From: Leptidea sinapis
Taxonomy: Eukaryota > Arthropoda > Insecta > Lepidoptera > Pieridae
NCBI RefSeq assembly: GCF_905404315.1
Contig: NC_066287.1
Location: forward strand, 12,896,001 to 12,960,000
Direction of reading: 5' to 3'
DNA length: 64,000 nt
Numbering within the stretch: the stretch's first letter is position 1; each line of letters begins with the position of its first letter. Shown here one piece after another: positions 24,553 through 33,340 of the stretch. The position numbers were made by a program, and so were the translations under genes. The notes under the pieces are model-generated. The model was not told the DNA's origin and did no database searches. It worked only from the letters and a program-made list of their open reading frames with translations.

Positions 24553-25010
24553 TCCAAGATGGCCGCCGCTCAAAATAATGATAACTACATTATGGGTATC
24601 GTCTCCGAGGTTCTCGAGGGTGCAGAGAACGATTTTGTGATCATTTTTCAAATCCAAGATGGCCGCCGTGCAAGATTATGATCATAAAAATATGGGTATC
24701 GTATCCGAGGTTCTCGAGGGTGCTGAGAACGATTTTGTGATCATTTTTCAAATCCAAGATGGCCGCCGCTCAAAATTATGATAACTACATTATGGGTATC
24801 GTATCTGAGGTTTTCGAGGGTGCAGAGAACGATTTTTTGATCATTTTTGAAATCCAAGATGGCCGCCGCTCAAAATTATGATAACTACATTATGGGTATC
24901 GTATCCGAGGTTCTCGAGGGTGCAGAGAACGATTTTGTAATCATTTTTCAAATCCAAGATGGCCGCGGCTCAAAAGTATGATAACTACATTATGCGTATC
25001 TTACCAGAGG

Positions 25011-25045
25011 TCAGTTCGATTCAGGCAGGCAACGCGAGCACACGT
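25011..25045 (+). promoter_or_regulatory. Internal LINE promoter: Inr with DPE-like element
   Basis: The first bases of the LINE are TCAGTT, an exact match to the arthropod initiator consensus TCAKTY. With the A at 25013 as +1, positions +28 to +33 read ACACGT, five of six matches to the downstream promoter element RGWYVT. An Inr at base 1 plus a DPE is how arthropod Jockey-type LINEs carry their promoter with them. Inr and DPE are short, so chance agreement is possible, but the position at the element boundary supports the call. Confidence 0.6.
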
Positions 25046-25654
25046 GCCGCGTTATCTGTCCTCCTTCGAATATTTTTATTACCTGCGTTATCGCACTATC
25101 TGCTCAGGCCACCTGGGCTAGCTATTGTTATCGCGCGCTATTGTTCGGGACTCTTTGAGTCTCGCACCTGTTACGTTCCTTCGCGGAACGTAGCTTAGTT
25201 ATTATCTGTGTTAATTACCCGGTTTTACGATCGTGTTAGTTATCACCTGTGCTGTGTTCTTGATTCTGCACGCTAATCGTGTGTGTTTGTGAGTTGCAGT
25301 TCGTGCCGTGTGTGTCTTCTCTGCGGGGGCCTGCACAGCGTGCATCGGGGTTCCGGCCCAGCCAGTCTTCATCCAAAAGCTTAGTCTTAGGCTTAATTAT
25401 TATTATTAATTTCTTTTAATTTTTGCATATTTTATTATTATTAATATTATTTGTTAATGTGCAAGTGTACAACTTAACTATAGTTGTCCACTTAATTATT
25501 ATATTCCCCCTCTGCCTGACCCGGGCAGCGGGGGTTGTTGCCCGCCCAACCTAGTTAATAAATATGACAACCATGGTTTCACCATTGGTTCCCGACGAGA
25601 GCTTCTTCAGCGCTCTCTTAGATAGGTTATTTCTCGGAGAAGATCGCTCCGCTA
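25046..25654 (+). other. Jockey 5' untranslated region
   Basis: GC-rich at first, then an A/T-rich TATTATTAATTTC patch at 25400-25460, then a pyrimidine-rich stretch before the first ATGs. ATGs at 25564 and 25573 (the latter in a strong ACCATGG context) open a 51-codon frame ending at 25716, out of frame with the long ORF1. Either this is an overlapping upstream frame, or ORF1 originally started there and a one-base change has separated its N-terminus from the rest. Confidence 0.7.
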
Positions 25655-27238
25655 ATGAAAGTAACAATCAACGAGACAGTGGATGCCGCTGTCAAAGCGA
25701 AATCCAACAAATATAACTCATCGTCTGACGTTTCGGGTTCCGACGGGGAATCCGAAATGGAACTAGGTAATGACTCCGACGCAACCTCCGTAGCTTCGGT
25801 CAAACCAAGGAAAGTGATCACCCGATCAGCCCGTCCGCCTTTCCTTCTGGCGTTCTTTGACGCGCAGGTGACCCCTAAGGTCTCCGTGGTCAGTCCTGAC
25901 CGCACGGAAGCCCCTCAGGCTTCTAGTGCTTCACCGGCCCAGCCCGAAACCGCTCTACCGTCGAGAGCGGAGAGTGTTGCGTCAGATGCTGACGGCTTCA
26001 TCACCGTCAGTCGCAAGAAGAAGCGCGGTCGCGAATCGCCTTCTCTTGATGGCACACCCGCCAAGAAAGCCGCGGCCACGACTGGCTCCACTCCCGCGCC
26101 CGCGCCCGCGCCCGCTAAAGCCCGCGTACCGCCTCCGACCAAGCGCCCGCCTCCTATTTTTATAGGAGACCGAGGCCGCTGGTTGGTTATCAAAAATAGG
26201 ACCCCGAAGACGCTCTCCTTCCAGGCGAGGGCGTACCAATCTCTCATCAAATTAGAGACCAAAGAGGTAGCGGACCACCGCGCCTTGACATCCCTTCTTA
26301 GAGAGCTGAGTGTGGGTTTCCACACGTATGCCCTGCCCGAGGAGAAGCGTCTGAGGGTTGTTATTAGGAACGTCCCCAGAGAGTTAGACGAGGCCGACAT
26401 TCTGTCGGACCTCAAAGAGCAGGGTTACCCTGCACACGAGGTGCACCGTATGCGCGGAACCACAAACAAACAACCATTTAACATGGTTCTCGTCGTCCTC
26501 GACCTCACGCAAGAGGGAAATGAAATTTTTAACATAAAATCGGTTTGTTCCCTTCAGGGCATCCGGGCCGAAGCTCCTCGCAACCGCGGGGGGCCTGGTC
26601 AGTGTCACAGATTCCAGTTATACGGGCACTCGGCACGCAACTGCGAACACACCCCGAGGTGTGTGAAGTGCCTCGGCAAACACGGCACGCCGGAGTGCCC
26701 TCGACCAGCGCAATGCGCGGAGCCCCCGGCCTGCGTCTTGTGCGGGGAGAAGGGGCACCCCGCGAGCTATCGCGGGTGTCCCAAGGCACCCAAACACAAG
26801 CGTCACCCAGGGCGCCGCCAGCCGCAAGGCAGAGCAGAGAAGGTGGAGTTCATTCCGATCTTCAAACCTGCGCCGCCTCCGAAGGTAAACGCCTGGGCGA
26901 GGTCTCCTCCGGCTGCCAACGCTGCCACAGAGGCCACTCTCGCGGCCCCCGCGCCCCTCCGGCCACCGCTAGCGTCCCGCCCGGCGGCGTCTGTCCCGCG
27001 ACCGAGGCCACCGGCGCCCGCGTCCGCGGCAACAGGTAACAAAGGCGGCAGCACCTTTGCCTTCATGTTCAAACTGTCAGAGCTGTTCGACATAGATGAA
27101 ATCATAGCCCTGGCCAGCAGGCTCGAGGCTGTCCGGGACGACCCGCCGTCGCTCCTGCAAGTTATGGCAGACAACGGCAAAATATTCCGTGCCCTCACCG
27201 ATATAGGGCGAAAGTATAAAAACATTCGCGATGCCTAA
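25655..27238 (+). CDS. Jockey-clade ORF1 (Gag-like nucleic-acid-binding protein)
   Basis: The frame has 527 codons from ATG 25655. Family role: coats the element RNA and escorts it to the nucleus. Residues 1-165 are low complexity, acidic then Pro/Ala/Lys-rich, with a basic KKKRGR near 121-126 that could act in nuclear import. About 170-235 is a conserved basic region. About 235-305 looks like the pre-C2HC domain (VVIRNVPRELDEADI...). Three CCHC knuckles follow: residues 317-330, 336-348 and 360-375. The first is broken: its second cysteine is phenylalanine (C317-H-R-F320). Knuckle 3 has six residues rather than four before its last Cys. The C-terminal part (from about 390) is Pro/Ala-rich and ends in a short helical stretch. 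The frame is otherwise open, but the N-terminus may be displaced by a frameshift (see the 5' UTR). It overlaps ORF2 by eight bases. Confidence 0.85.
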   Translation: MKVTINETVDAAVKAKSNKYNSSSDVSGSDGESEMELGNDSDATSVASVKPRKVITRSARPPFLLAFFDAQVTPKVSVVSPDRTEAPQASSASPAQPETALPSRAESVASDADGFITVSRKKKRGRESPSLDGTPAKKAAATTGSTPAPAPAPAKARVPPPTKRPPPIFIGDRGRWLVIKNRTPKTLSFQARAYQSLIKLETKEVADHRALTSLLRELSVGFHTYALPEEKRLRVVIRNVPRELDEADILSDLKEQGYPAHEVHRMRGTTNKQPFNMVLVVLDLTQEGNEIFNIKSVCSLQGIRAEAPRNRGGPGQCHRFQLYGHSARNCEHTPRCVKCLGKHGTPECPRPAQCAEPPACVLCGEKGHPASYRGCPKAPKHKRHPGRRQPQGRAEKVEFIPIFKPAPPPKVNAWARSPPAANAATEATLAAPAPLRPPLASRPAASVPRPRPPAPASAATGNKGGSTFAFMFKLSELFDIDEIIALASRLEAVRDDPPSLLQVMADNGKIFRALTDIGRKYKNIRDA

Positions 27239-27369
27239 TTACGTAAGCGGACGGGTTAAACCACATACGCTCCGTATAGCGTATTTTAACGCCCAAGGCC
27301 TTAAGCCTCAACTAGACTTGGTGACGGAGTTCGCTCACGAACATCAATTAGACCTATTCTTAGTTCAAG
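27231..27369 (+). pseudogene. Jockey ORF2, part 1 (start of endonuclease)
   Basis: ATG at 27231 lies in ATGCCTAA, so the ORF1 stop codon at 27236-27238 falls within the first codons of ORF2, an arrangement suited to reinitiation. The 46 codons kept include the first endonuclease motif YFNAQGL, with its metal-binding Asn. The frame reaches FLVQ and is then cut by a minus-strand LINE. The next residue of the protein, the catalytic Glu in VQETF, lies 3.8 kb away at 31152-31154. GTTCAAG at 27363-27369 is probably the left target-site duplication of that insertion. Confidence 0.85.
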
Positions 27370-27393
27370 TTCAAGTTCAAGTTCAAGTTTTTA
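27364..27393 (-). repeat. Hexamer tail and polyadenylation signal of the nested LINE
   Basis: The plus strand shows four TTCAAG units (27364-27387), the first possibly belonging to the target. They are followed by TTTTTATTCG, which on the minus strand reads CGAATAAAAA. LINEs of the CR1/L2 type end in short tandem repeats rather than poly(A), which serve in target-primed reverse transcription. Confidence 0.75.
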
Positions 27394-27455
27394 TTCGTAA
27401 ATACTATTACACGTCATACTATAATTATATCATACTTAACATAATAATTCAATTA

Positions 27456-30350
27456 TTAATTTATAAATTCATTATATGAGTAAAACGAGCGCTCAATGAG
27501 CCACCTTTTGAGTTTATATTTAAAAGTGTTACAATTTGACACGCTTGTGATATAGTCCGGGAGTTTATTATAAACCCGAGGGCTCATAGCATGTATTGTG
27601 CGGAAAGCTTTTTCCAGGCTATGTGGGACTGTATTTAGGCGATTTGCGTGTCGCAGCTGGTACTGGCTGGTGTCGCCTCTTTTTTTATACTGGTGTAACT
27701 GAGCTCGGGCGTATAAGCCTACCTGTAGTATCAGGAGTCTTGGTATTGTTAATATTTTTAGAGAAACGAAGAAAGGTCTTACGCATTGGTCCGACGGTAT
27801 ACCAGCTAGTATGCGAACGGCTCGCCTTTGCAGGCGACAAACTCGTTCAAAGTCCGCGGCGCGTCCCCAAAATTCAACTCCATATTGTACCTGTGACTGA
27901 AAGGTTGCGAAGTAACAGGTACGTAGCGCTTTCTTTGACAATGTCGAGGAAAGTCTACTTAGTGCGAAACAGCTACGGGCTAATCTACCAGATAGATTTT
28001 CGATGTGGTGATCCCATGACAAAGTTTGATCTAAATGAAAACCGAGGAAGGACGCTGCTTTAACCTGTTGTAAACGAACATCATTGATATTTACAACCAG
28101 CTGCCGCCGAGTCCGACCAGAGAGATCGAAACATATAAATTGGGTCTTTGTAAGATTTAACACCAGACCGTTTCCGCGGAACCATTCAGCCAATTGATTT
28201 ATTACCGAGTTGAGCTTTTGTTCGAGAGCATCTAGTCCCGGCGCAGTTATCACAGTAGCCACATCATCAGCGTACATGTATACTTCGGCGTTCTCTACGA
28301 TTCTCGGTAAGTCGTTCAGCAGAATAGAGAAGGCGAGATTAGACAATGAGGAACCCTGAGGTACTCCTACAGTCGTATAGAGACCGTCTGACTTTAATTC
28401 ACACCCGCTACCCGTAACGTATTGAACTCTATTGCTCATGAAATCTAACATAAGTTTTAACGTTCGGTGATCAATACCGTAGTGCTGAAACTTAGTAGCT
28501 AGTACGCAATGATCGGCTACGTCAAATGCCTTAGACAGGTCACAGAAAAGCAGTGCGACCTCTAGCCCTTTCTCGCGGGCATTTAAAATGCATTCGACTA
28601 CTTTACGAGTCAACATGGTGGTTGAATGACCCGCGCGATACGCATATTGCCGATCTGAGATAGCTGCCACGCTGCTAAGATAATTTGTTATTCGAGAGGT
28701 GAGACCATTTTCGAATATTTTTGCAACAGCTGGTATTATTGAAATAGGTCTATAGCAGTTGGAATCCGTCTTTTTGCCTTTACCCTTATAAAGAGGAACG
28801 ACTCTTACTTTTTTGAAGTATTCCGGATATATTCCGTCTCTTATGCACCTATTAAACAATATAGCTAACGGAGTGCATAGTGGGTCAGCAATTGATCGCA
28901 GCAACTCTACCGATATTTCGTAAATGTCTTTTGTGGGTTTATTAGCGACTTTTTTCATAATAATATTGTACACCTCGTTAGGTGTGAACCAGGGTAATTT
29001 TATTGAACGGTCAGCAGATGGTGTAGTATGCTTAAGATAAAGAGTATACAATTGTGAGTTTGCAATCGGAGCGCCGCATTGATCCGCCGCCGTCACGAAT
29101 TGTTTGTTTAAGCAATTAACCAATTCTTTTTTTGATGCAAAACAAGTACCATCAGGTTTTTTTATAATGTCGGTAAAATCTATGTTGGACTTGTTGCTTT
29201 TACACATTTCTGTGTTCACGATGCCCCACATCGTTTTATTAGTGTTGGGGCTACTCTCAATAATCTGCGTATAGAATGAGGTCCTCTTGTTACGCAATAA
29301 TTTATTATAATAATCGGAATATTCGTCAACTTTACTCTTAATATAGATGTCATTTGGGAATTTGTCTCGAATGTCAATAAGGTCATGAAGCAATACTTTA
29401 AAGTTAAATATTTTATCATCTATCCAATTTTTATACTTTTTCGTTTGAATTTTTTTAAGCTGGAAGCATATGTCAATTTTTTGTATGATTAAATTAATAA
29501 TAGCTTTCGCAAAGTCATTTGTGTCTGGCTGATTTTCACATAACTTATTCCAATCAATACTATTAATGGCATAAATGAAGTCATAACGAGCGGCCGTTGT
29601 GTAACATCTTTTAACAACTGATACCTGACGGCTAGGTGTAGGTGATTCCCACTCAAAGTAGCCAGTGACCGCATAATGGTCGCATAATTTAGATTTTACT
29701 GGCAACACGTTTTTACAAACTATGTTTGTATAAATGTGGTCGATTGACGACGAAGAGGTAGGTGTAACGCGGGTAGGAAATGTAACTTCGTTATGAAAGT
29801 TATGAGCGATAAGCAAATCCTCTAGTTGTTTACGTCCCGGACTAGTCACCAAGCTGTCGATGTTGGCATCGCCAGTTATAATACAATCAAGTTCCATTTC
29901 ATTAACTAAATTGAGTACTCGTTCTAATACATTTAAAAAGTCTGAATCCTTTATCGTGTGATGATTGGATCGATAAAAACAAATAACTGAAATTTGATAA
30001 TCTACTAATTCTACCGCGGAGATTTCACAGACGCGTTCCACCGATAAATTGCAAATCCTTACGTTTTCTACTGCTTTTATGTGTGATTTCACAAACAAGC
30101 AAGAACCTCCGCGTTCCATGTTCGCGCGACAGTAGCTAGATATTAAAGTATAGTTACAAATATGCACATAACGTAGTTCGTCACTTTTTAGCCAATGCTC
30201 GGTTATTGCTAACACATCACATCTAAGGTCACTTTCCAATAATACTTCAAGTCGCTGTGTTTTAGAATTTAGGGATTGAATATTTTGTACACATAGTACG
30301 AAATCAGTACGTTTTTGAGTCAGGGTATTCTTGTGTGTGGTGTTTGTCAT
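27456..30350 (-). CDS. LINE ORF2: endonuclease-reverse transcriptase
   Basis: The frame is open from 30404, but the first ATG is at 30350, giving 964 residues; positions below count from the open-frame start (subtract 18 for the ATG). N-terminal EEP/apurinic-type endonuclease: N41 in VQNIQSLN, E69 in TEHW, D179/N181 in GDANID, D222 in SIDH, D242-H243 in CDHYAV. Reverse transcriptase from about 530: YRPISI near 551, FCDLSKAFD with D622, GVPQGSSLSN at 680-689, YADD at 711-714. C-terminal thumb and tail follow with WFRGNGL and NKLPDYI. All catalytic residues are present and there is no internal stop, so the enzyme could still be active. It nicks target DNA and copies the element RNA at the nick. 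The start follows the ORF1 stop (TGA at 30411-30409) by about 58 bases. Confidence 0.93.
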   Translation of the reverse strand: MTNTTHKNTLTQKRTDFVLCVQNIQSLNSKTQRLEVLLESDLRCDVLAITEHWLKSDELRYVHICNYTLISSYCRANMERGGSCLFVKSHIKAVENVRICNLSVERVCEISAVELVDYQISVICFYRSNHHTIKDSDFLNVLERVLNLVNEMELDCIITGDANIDSLVTSPGRKQLEDLLIAHNFHNEVTFPTRVTPTSSSSIDHIYTNIVCKNVLPVKSKLCDHYAVTGYFEWESPTPSRQVSVVKRCYTTAARYDFIYAINSIDWNKLCENQPDTNDFAKAIINLIIQKIDICFQLKKIQTKKYKNWIDDKIFNFKVLLHDLIDIRDKFPNDIYIKSKVDEYSDYYNKLLRNKRTSFYTQIIESSPNTNKTMWGIVNTEMCKSNKSNIDFTDIIKKPDGTCFASKKELVNCLNKQFVTAADQCGAPIANSQLYTLYLKHTTPSADRSIKLPWFTPNEVYNIIMKKVANKPTKDIYEISVELLRSIADPLCTPLAILFNRCIRDGIYPEYFKKVRVVPLYKGKGKKTDSNCYRPISIIPAVAKIFENGLTSRITNYLSSVAAISDRQYAYRAGHSTTMLTRKVVECILNAREKGLEVALLFCDLSKAFDVADHCVLATKFQHYGIDHRTLKLMLDFMSNRVQYVTGSGCELKSDGLYTTVGVPQGSSLSNLAFSILLNDLPRIVENAEVYMYADDVATVITAPGLDALEQKLNSVINQLAEWFRGNGLVLNLTKTQFICFDLSGRTRRQLVVNINDVRLQQVKAASFLGFHLDQTLSWDHHIENLSGRLARSCFALSRLSSTLSKKALRTCYFATFQSQVQYGVEFWGRAADFERVCRLQRRAVRILAGIPSDQCVRPFFVSLKILTIPRLLILQVGLYARAQLHQYKKRGDTSQYQLRHANRLNTVPHSLEKAFRTIHAMSPRVYNKLPDYITSVSNCNTFKYKLKRWLIERSFYSYNEFIN

Positions 30351-30408
30351 ACATACACTTGCATCATAAGTGATCGTCGCATGTGTTGCCACGGCCGGCG
30401 GCAAGTAC

Positions 30409-31067
30409 TCACTGGCTGTCGATGATTGCCGAAGCTGCGTGGTTGCCCCGCTCGCTGCGGGGACGGGCTCGAAACCAGTTTGAATAGTGGATCCCCGGCG
30501 GCCACGAAGTCGGCGCGGTTAATAGCGGGTATAAACATTCTGGCATTCCGATAACAAAAGCGGCGTGCCTTTCGGTCTTAATATTTCTTTTTTCAACAAA
30601 ATAATCACTTGATGGTTGAATTTTATTTATGTGGTTGTGGATTTGAGCTTCTGTAGTTTCTGGTTTAAATGACCAAGCTTGAATGTATTTCAAACGTTCA
30701 ACCGATTGAAGTTCACTATTATTGCTACCAGTTCCTACTTTAACAGTTGACGTTTTGGATTACGCTTGTGGTGTCGCGGTTGCTCCCACTTTCCATCACT
30801 CAAATCCTCGACAGAATCCAATTCTGGCGTTTTAGCTCTCACCACCAAATTTCGTGGCCCACCACTCCCGTTTCGGTCGGATTTGTCACAAGGAGTCGTC
30901 TGTTGAGTAACAGTTGCCACTGGTTCTAGTGTTGGCTCTTTCCCACTTAACCCTGTTGCCGCTTGAGAGCATTGTCGTTGTTTAGTTTGTACTTCGGCTG
31001 CTGCTGCTTGCCTTTTGGTACGTTGCGCGAGTCTTCGGGTTCTATCAGTGAGCGTCGATGTATTCAT
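30409..31067 (-). pseudogene. LINE ORF1, frameshifted
   Basis: Two overlapping minus-strand frames make one short ORF1. The upstream part (ATG at 31067, open from 31151) is Ser/Thr/Arg/Gln-rich and ends at a stop at 30735-30737. The downstream part, in another frame from about 30745 to 30409, contains HAAFVIG and WPPGIHYSNW, similar to the end of ORF1 in CR1/L2-type LINEs (a Phe-x-Trp-Pro-x-Gly pattern). The switch fits a one-base loss in the CCAAAACG run near 30755. No CCHC knuckle is present. If the shift is real, this copy could move only with ORF1 supplied by another copy, although its ORF2 is intact. Confidence 0.65.
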
Positions 31068-31145
31068 TGAGCTCTTCGATGTCGCGCTGCTGAGGGATAA
31101 TCTTGTCCTACTCTTTCTAACGACGTTTTCTCGTGCCGCGCACAA

Positions 31146-32420
31146 GTGCAAGAGACATTTCTAAAACCACGTATACGCGATCCGCGTATCGCTAATTATA
31201 ACTTAGTCAGGAATGATCACACCACCCGTATGGGCGGCACCCTCATTTATTTTAAAAGGTCTCTACACTGTATACCTATAGATCCTCCGGTCCTCACTAA
31301 CATCGAGGCCTCTGCCATCCGGGTCAGTATGGCGAATCACCAGCCGATCACTGTTATTTCAGCTTATCTTCCGCCCAACAAACAAGTATTATACACAGAT
31401 ATAGAAGCATTACTCGGCCACGGGGCCACAGTCATAGTGGGCGGCGATCTTAACGCCAAACACTCCAGCTGGAACAGTAGAGCCACAAATAGAAACGGAA
31501 TCTTATTAGATTCGCTGACAGACACGCTGAACTTTTCAGTAATAGCACCCGACGAACCAACACATTATCCGGATAACGTCGCGCACCGACCCGACATTCT
31601 AGACGTTGCGTTACTTAAGAACGTAACGCTCAATGTAAATTCAATCGAGGTTTTTCACGAATTAGAGTCAGACCACCGGCCCGTCGTCCTAAATCTAGGC
31701 CCACCGGTTAACTTTCAACCACCAACGAAAACAGTGATCGACTGGCAACGGCTGGAAAAGGAACTCGAGTCTATCAAGTCCGACGACCTTGACCTTATAC
31801 CGGACGTCATCGACTCGGTCGACACGGCTCACAGTGCTATCTCTCATGTGACGTCACATATACAGAATAGGATCAAGGCCTGCTCCAGGTAGGTTCCGAC
31901 GATGCAACCGCATCGCCTAAACCTGCCTCCAGAGGTCAGGAACTTACTCACACAGAAGCACAGAGCCACTAGACTTTACGACAGGTATCCGTCGGTCGAG
32001 AAAAGGCGCCACCTCCGCTACCTACAGCGGGTGGTACGGGAACGTATCGCGGAACTCCGCGGCGAACGTTGGGACCGCTTGCTCGGCAACCTTAAGCCAT
32101 CACATGTGGCTTTCTGGAAGCTGCCTCGCGCGTTCAAACAGGAGCTGCCCACTGTCATGCCTCCTTTGGACAGACCGGGACTGCAGCCGGCGCTCGATGA
32201 CGATGAGAAGGCTGAATGCCTCGCCGATAGTCTCGAGAGTCAGTGCTCTCCAAATGCAGCAGCCGACCCGACACACGTTGACGAAGTTGATCGTGAAGTT
32301 GAACGTCGCTCCGCCCTGAGCCCTTCAGGCGATGTAATAAAACCCACCTCTTACGAAGAGGTGAAGCTAATCATTAAGGAGCTTAACTCCAAGAAGGCCC
32401 CGGGGCCCGACACTATAAGT
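31146..32420 (+). pseudogene. Jockey ORF2, part 2 (endonuclease and RT N-terminus)
   Basis: The frame resumes right after the nested LINE with VQETFLKP, including the catalytic Glu. Further endonuclease motifs follow: GGDLNAKHSSWN at about 31440-31475 and LESDHRPVVL at about 31663-31692, with the catalytic Asp-His pair at 31671-31676. A TAG at 31890-31892 interrupts the same frame; a single G-to-T change from GAG would explain it. The frame then continues to KKAPGPDTIS, a conserved RT N-terminal motif, and is cut at 32420 by a second insertion. Confidence 0.88.
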
Positions 32421-33340
32421 AGTAGTAGGTATATAATTACATTCCTATTAGGTATACATTTTACACTTTTTCTTGTATTAAATTGGGCACACATCAACAG
32501 TTCGTACTCTATGTGACTAAATCTTACACAATCTTACCAATATATAATATTACATTATTATAGATAACAATACATCTCCTAAGTAACTAACAGCTGTCCT
32601 CATCCACACCACAATCAAGTGGAGTCGGCCACATCTATAACTAACTCATTGTATGTAAGAGAAGCATGTCGTATCGTCCTGCGAGGTCAGACATCGCGCA
32701 AGGAAGATCATTCCACAGTTTCCATGTGGCACAAAATTTCTCAGATGATATCCAAGTTTTTAGCGTGTCGTAGTTAGCGATTGGGATGCGGTTGTTTTTT
32801 TTTTATTTATTTATTTAGAGACTTAAAAAAGTGAAAACCATTTACACCATAATTTATAGACCAAAGCATTAGACTAAAACTTAAGGCTGGTGATTGCAAC
32901 TGGCAGCCCAATTAGACCTAAGCCTGTGCTAGGGCTGTCCAAAAGTCCTCGGCCCAATTGTTAAAAAATAAAATATTGAAGTTTTCTAATTTAATCTAAA
33001 ATTTTAATCTTATGAATTATTTACCTAACTAAACTTAATTGTTATTAGTTTTATTTGGATTATCATACATATATAAGAAACAATAAGAAAAGTTATAAAA
33101 AAAGAATAATATATATAAAATATAAGTAATATTAGTGCAACAGTGTTATTGTATTAAGTTTGAAGTATAGTTACTTGTACATAGTAAATATGATAAAGTG
33201 TCCGTGATAAATACAAATAGCATTAGCATCAACAAATCTTGTCATAAAGACATTTAAAGTTTTCAAAAGAGCAAACTAGCAAATATTTCCTCATAACCAA
33301 CTTTAATTTTTTTTTTCGAGAGGGGTTTAAGGGGCAATAA
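32421..33340 (-). mobile_element. Composite insertion of two unidentified retroposon 3' ends
   Basis: The A/T-rich insert separates ...DTIS from NRVLKIL of the Jockey RT. Read on the minus strand, the left part (about 32421-32797) ends in ACT-type trinucleotide repeats and holds a short frame ending at 32638-32640 that includes KLWNDLP, a motif like those near LINE ORF2 C-termini. The right part (about 32798-33340) has, in minus sense, a tail of AAAT repeats and A's, with a 3'-UTR-like body. So two minus-strand retroposon ends appear to lie end to end. I recognise neither family. ATAA at both edges (32415-32418, 33337-33340) is too short to call a target duplication. Confidence 0.55.

Larger units (their letters stand above)
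10417..25010 (+). repeat. 100-bp satellite array, segment 2
   Basis: Roughly 146 forward-oriented monomers, with no gene between the Copia element and the Jockey LINE. At 15.5-18.2 kb the TTTTTACGTCCAAGAG subtype is prominent, and identical multi-monomer groups recur at steps near 400, 700, 1200, 1300 and 1400 bp (for example 16569 to 17867, and 17527 to 18925 to 20123). Irregular monomers occur at about 21300 and 23100 (CGTATCTAGTAGG) and at 23190-23250, where several substitutions cluster. The final monomer is broken after TTACCAGAGG at 25010 by the Jockey 5' end. Confidence 0.97.
27370..31145 (-). mobile_element. Young minus-strand LINE nested in Jockey ORF2
   Basis: A 3.8-kb non-LTR element lies antisense to the Jockey copy. 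In its own sense it has a short ORF1, an intact ORF2 (EN-RT), about 60-90 bp of A/T-rich 3' UTR with AATAAA, and a hexamer tail (CTTGAA repeats). Probable target duplications flank it: GTTCAAG (27363-27369) and GTGCAAG (31146-31152), one mismatch. EN-RT style, short CCHC-less ORF1 and hexamer tail suggest the CR1/L2 group (Daphne- or Kiri-like), but the clade is not settled from reading alone. The right end may be slightly 5'-truncated. Confidence 0.88.

Noticed and set aside
166..25000. Many open frames of 60-130 codons on both strands within the satellite
   Set aside because: They repeat with the monomer, occur in several frames at once and match each other only because the DNA repeats. No domain, intron or codon-use signal supports a gene.
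25915..27225. Several long frames overlapping Jockey ORF1 on both strands
   Set aside because: They arise from the high GC content of ORF1; none has recognisable domains, whereas the plus frame at 25655 has the pre-C2HC region and CCHC knuckles.
27596..28063. Plus-strand 155-codon frame within the nested LINE
   Set aside because: It is antisense to the RT C-terminus of the intact minus-strand ORF2 and has no domain of its own.
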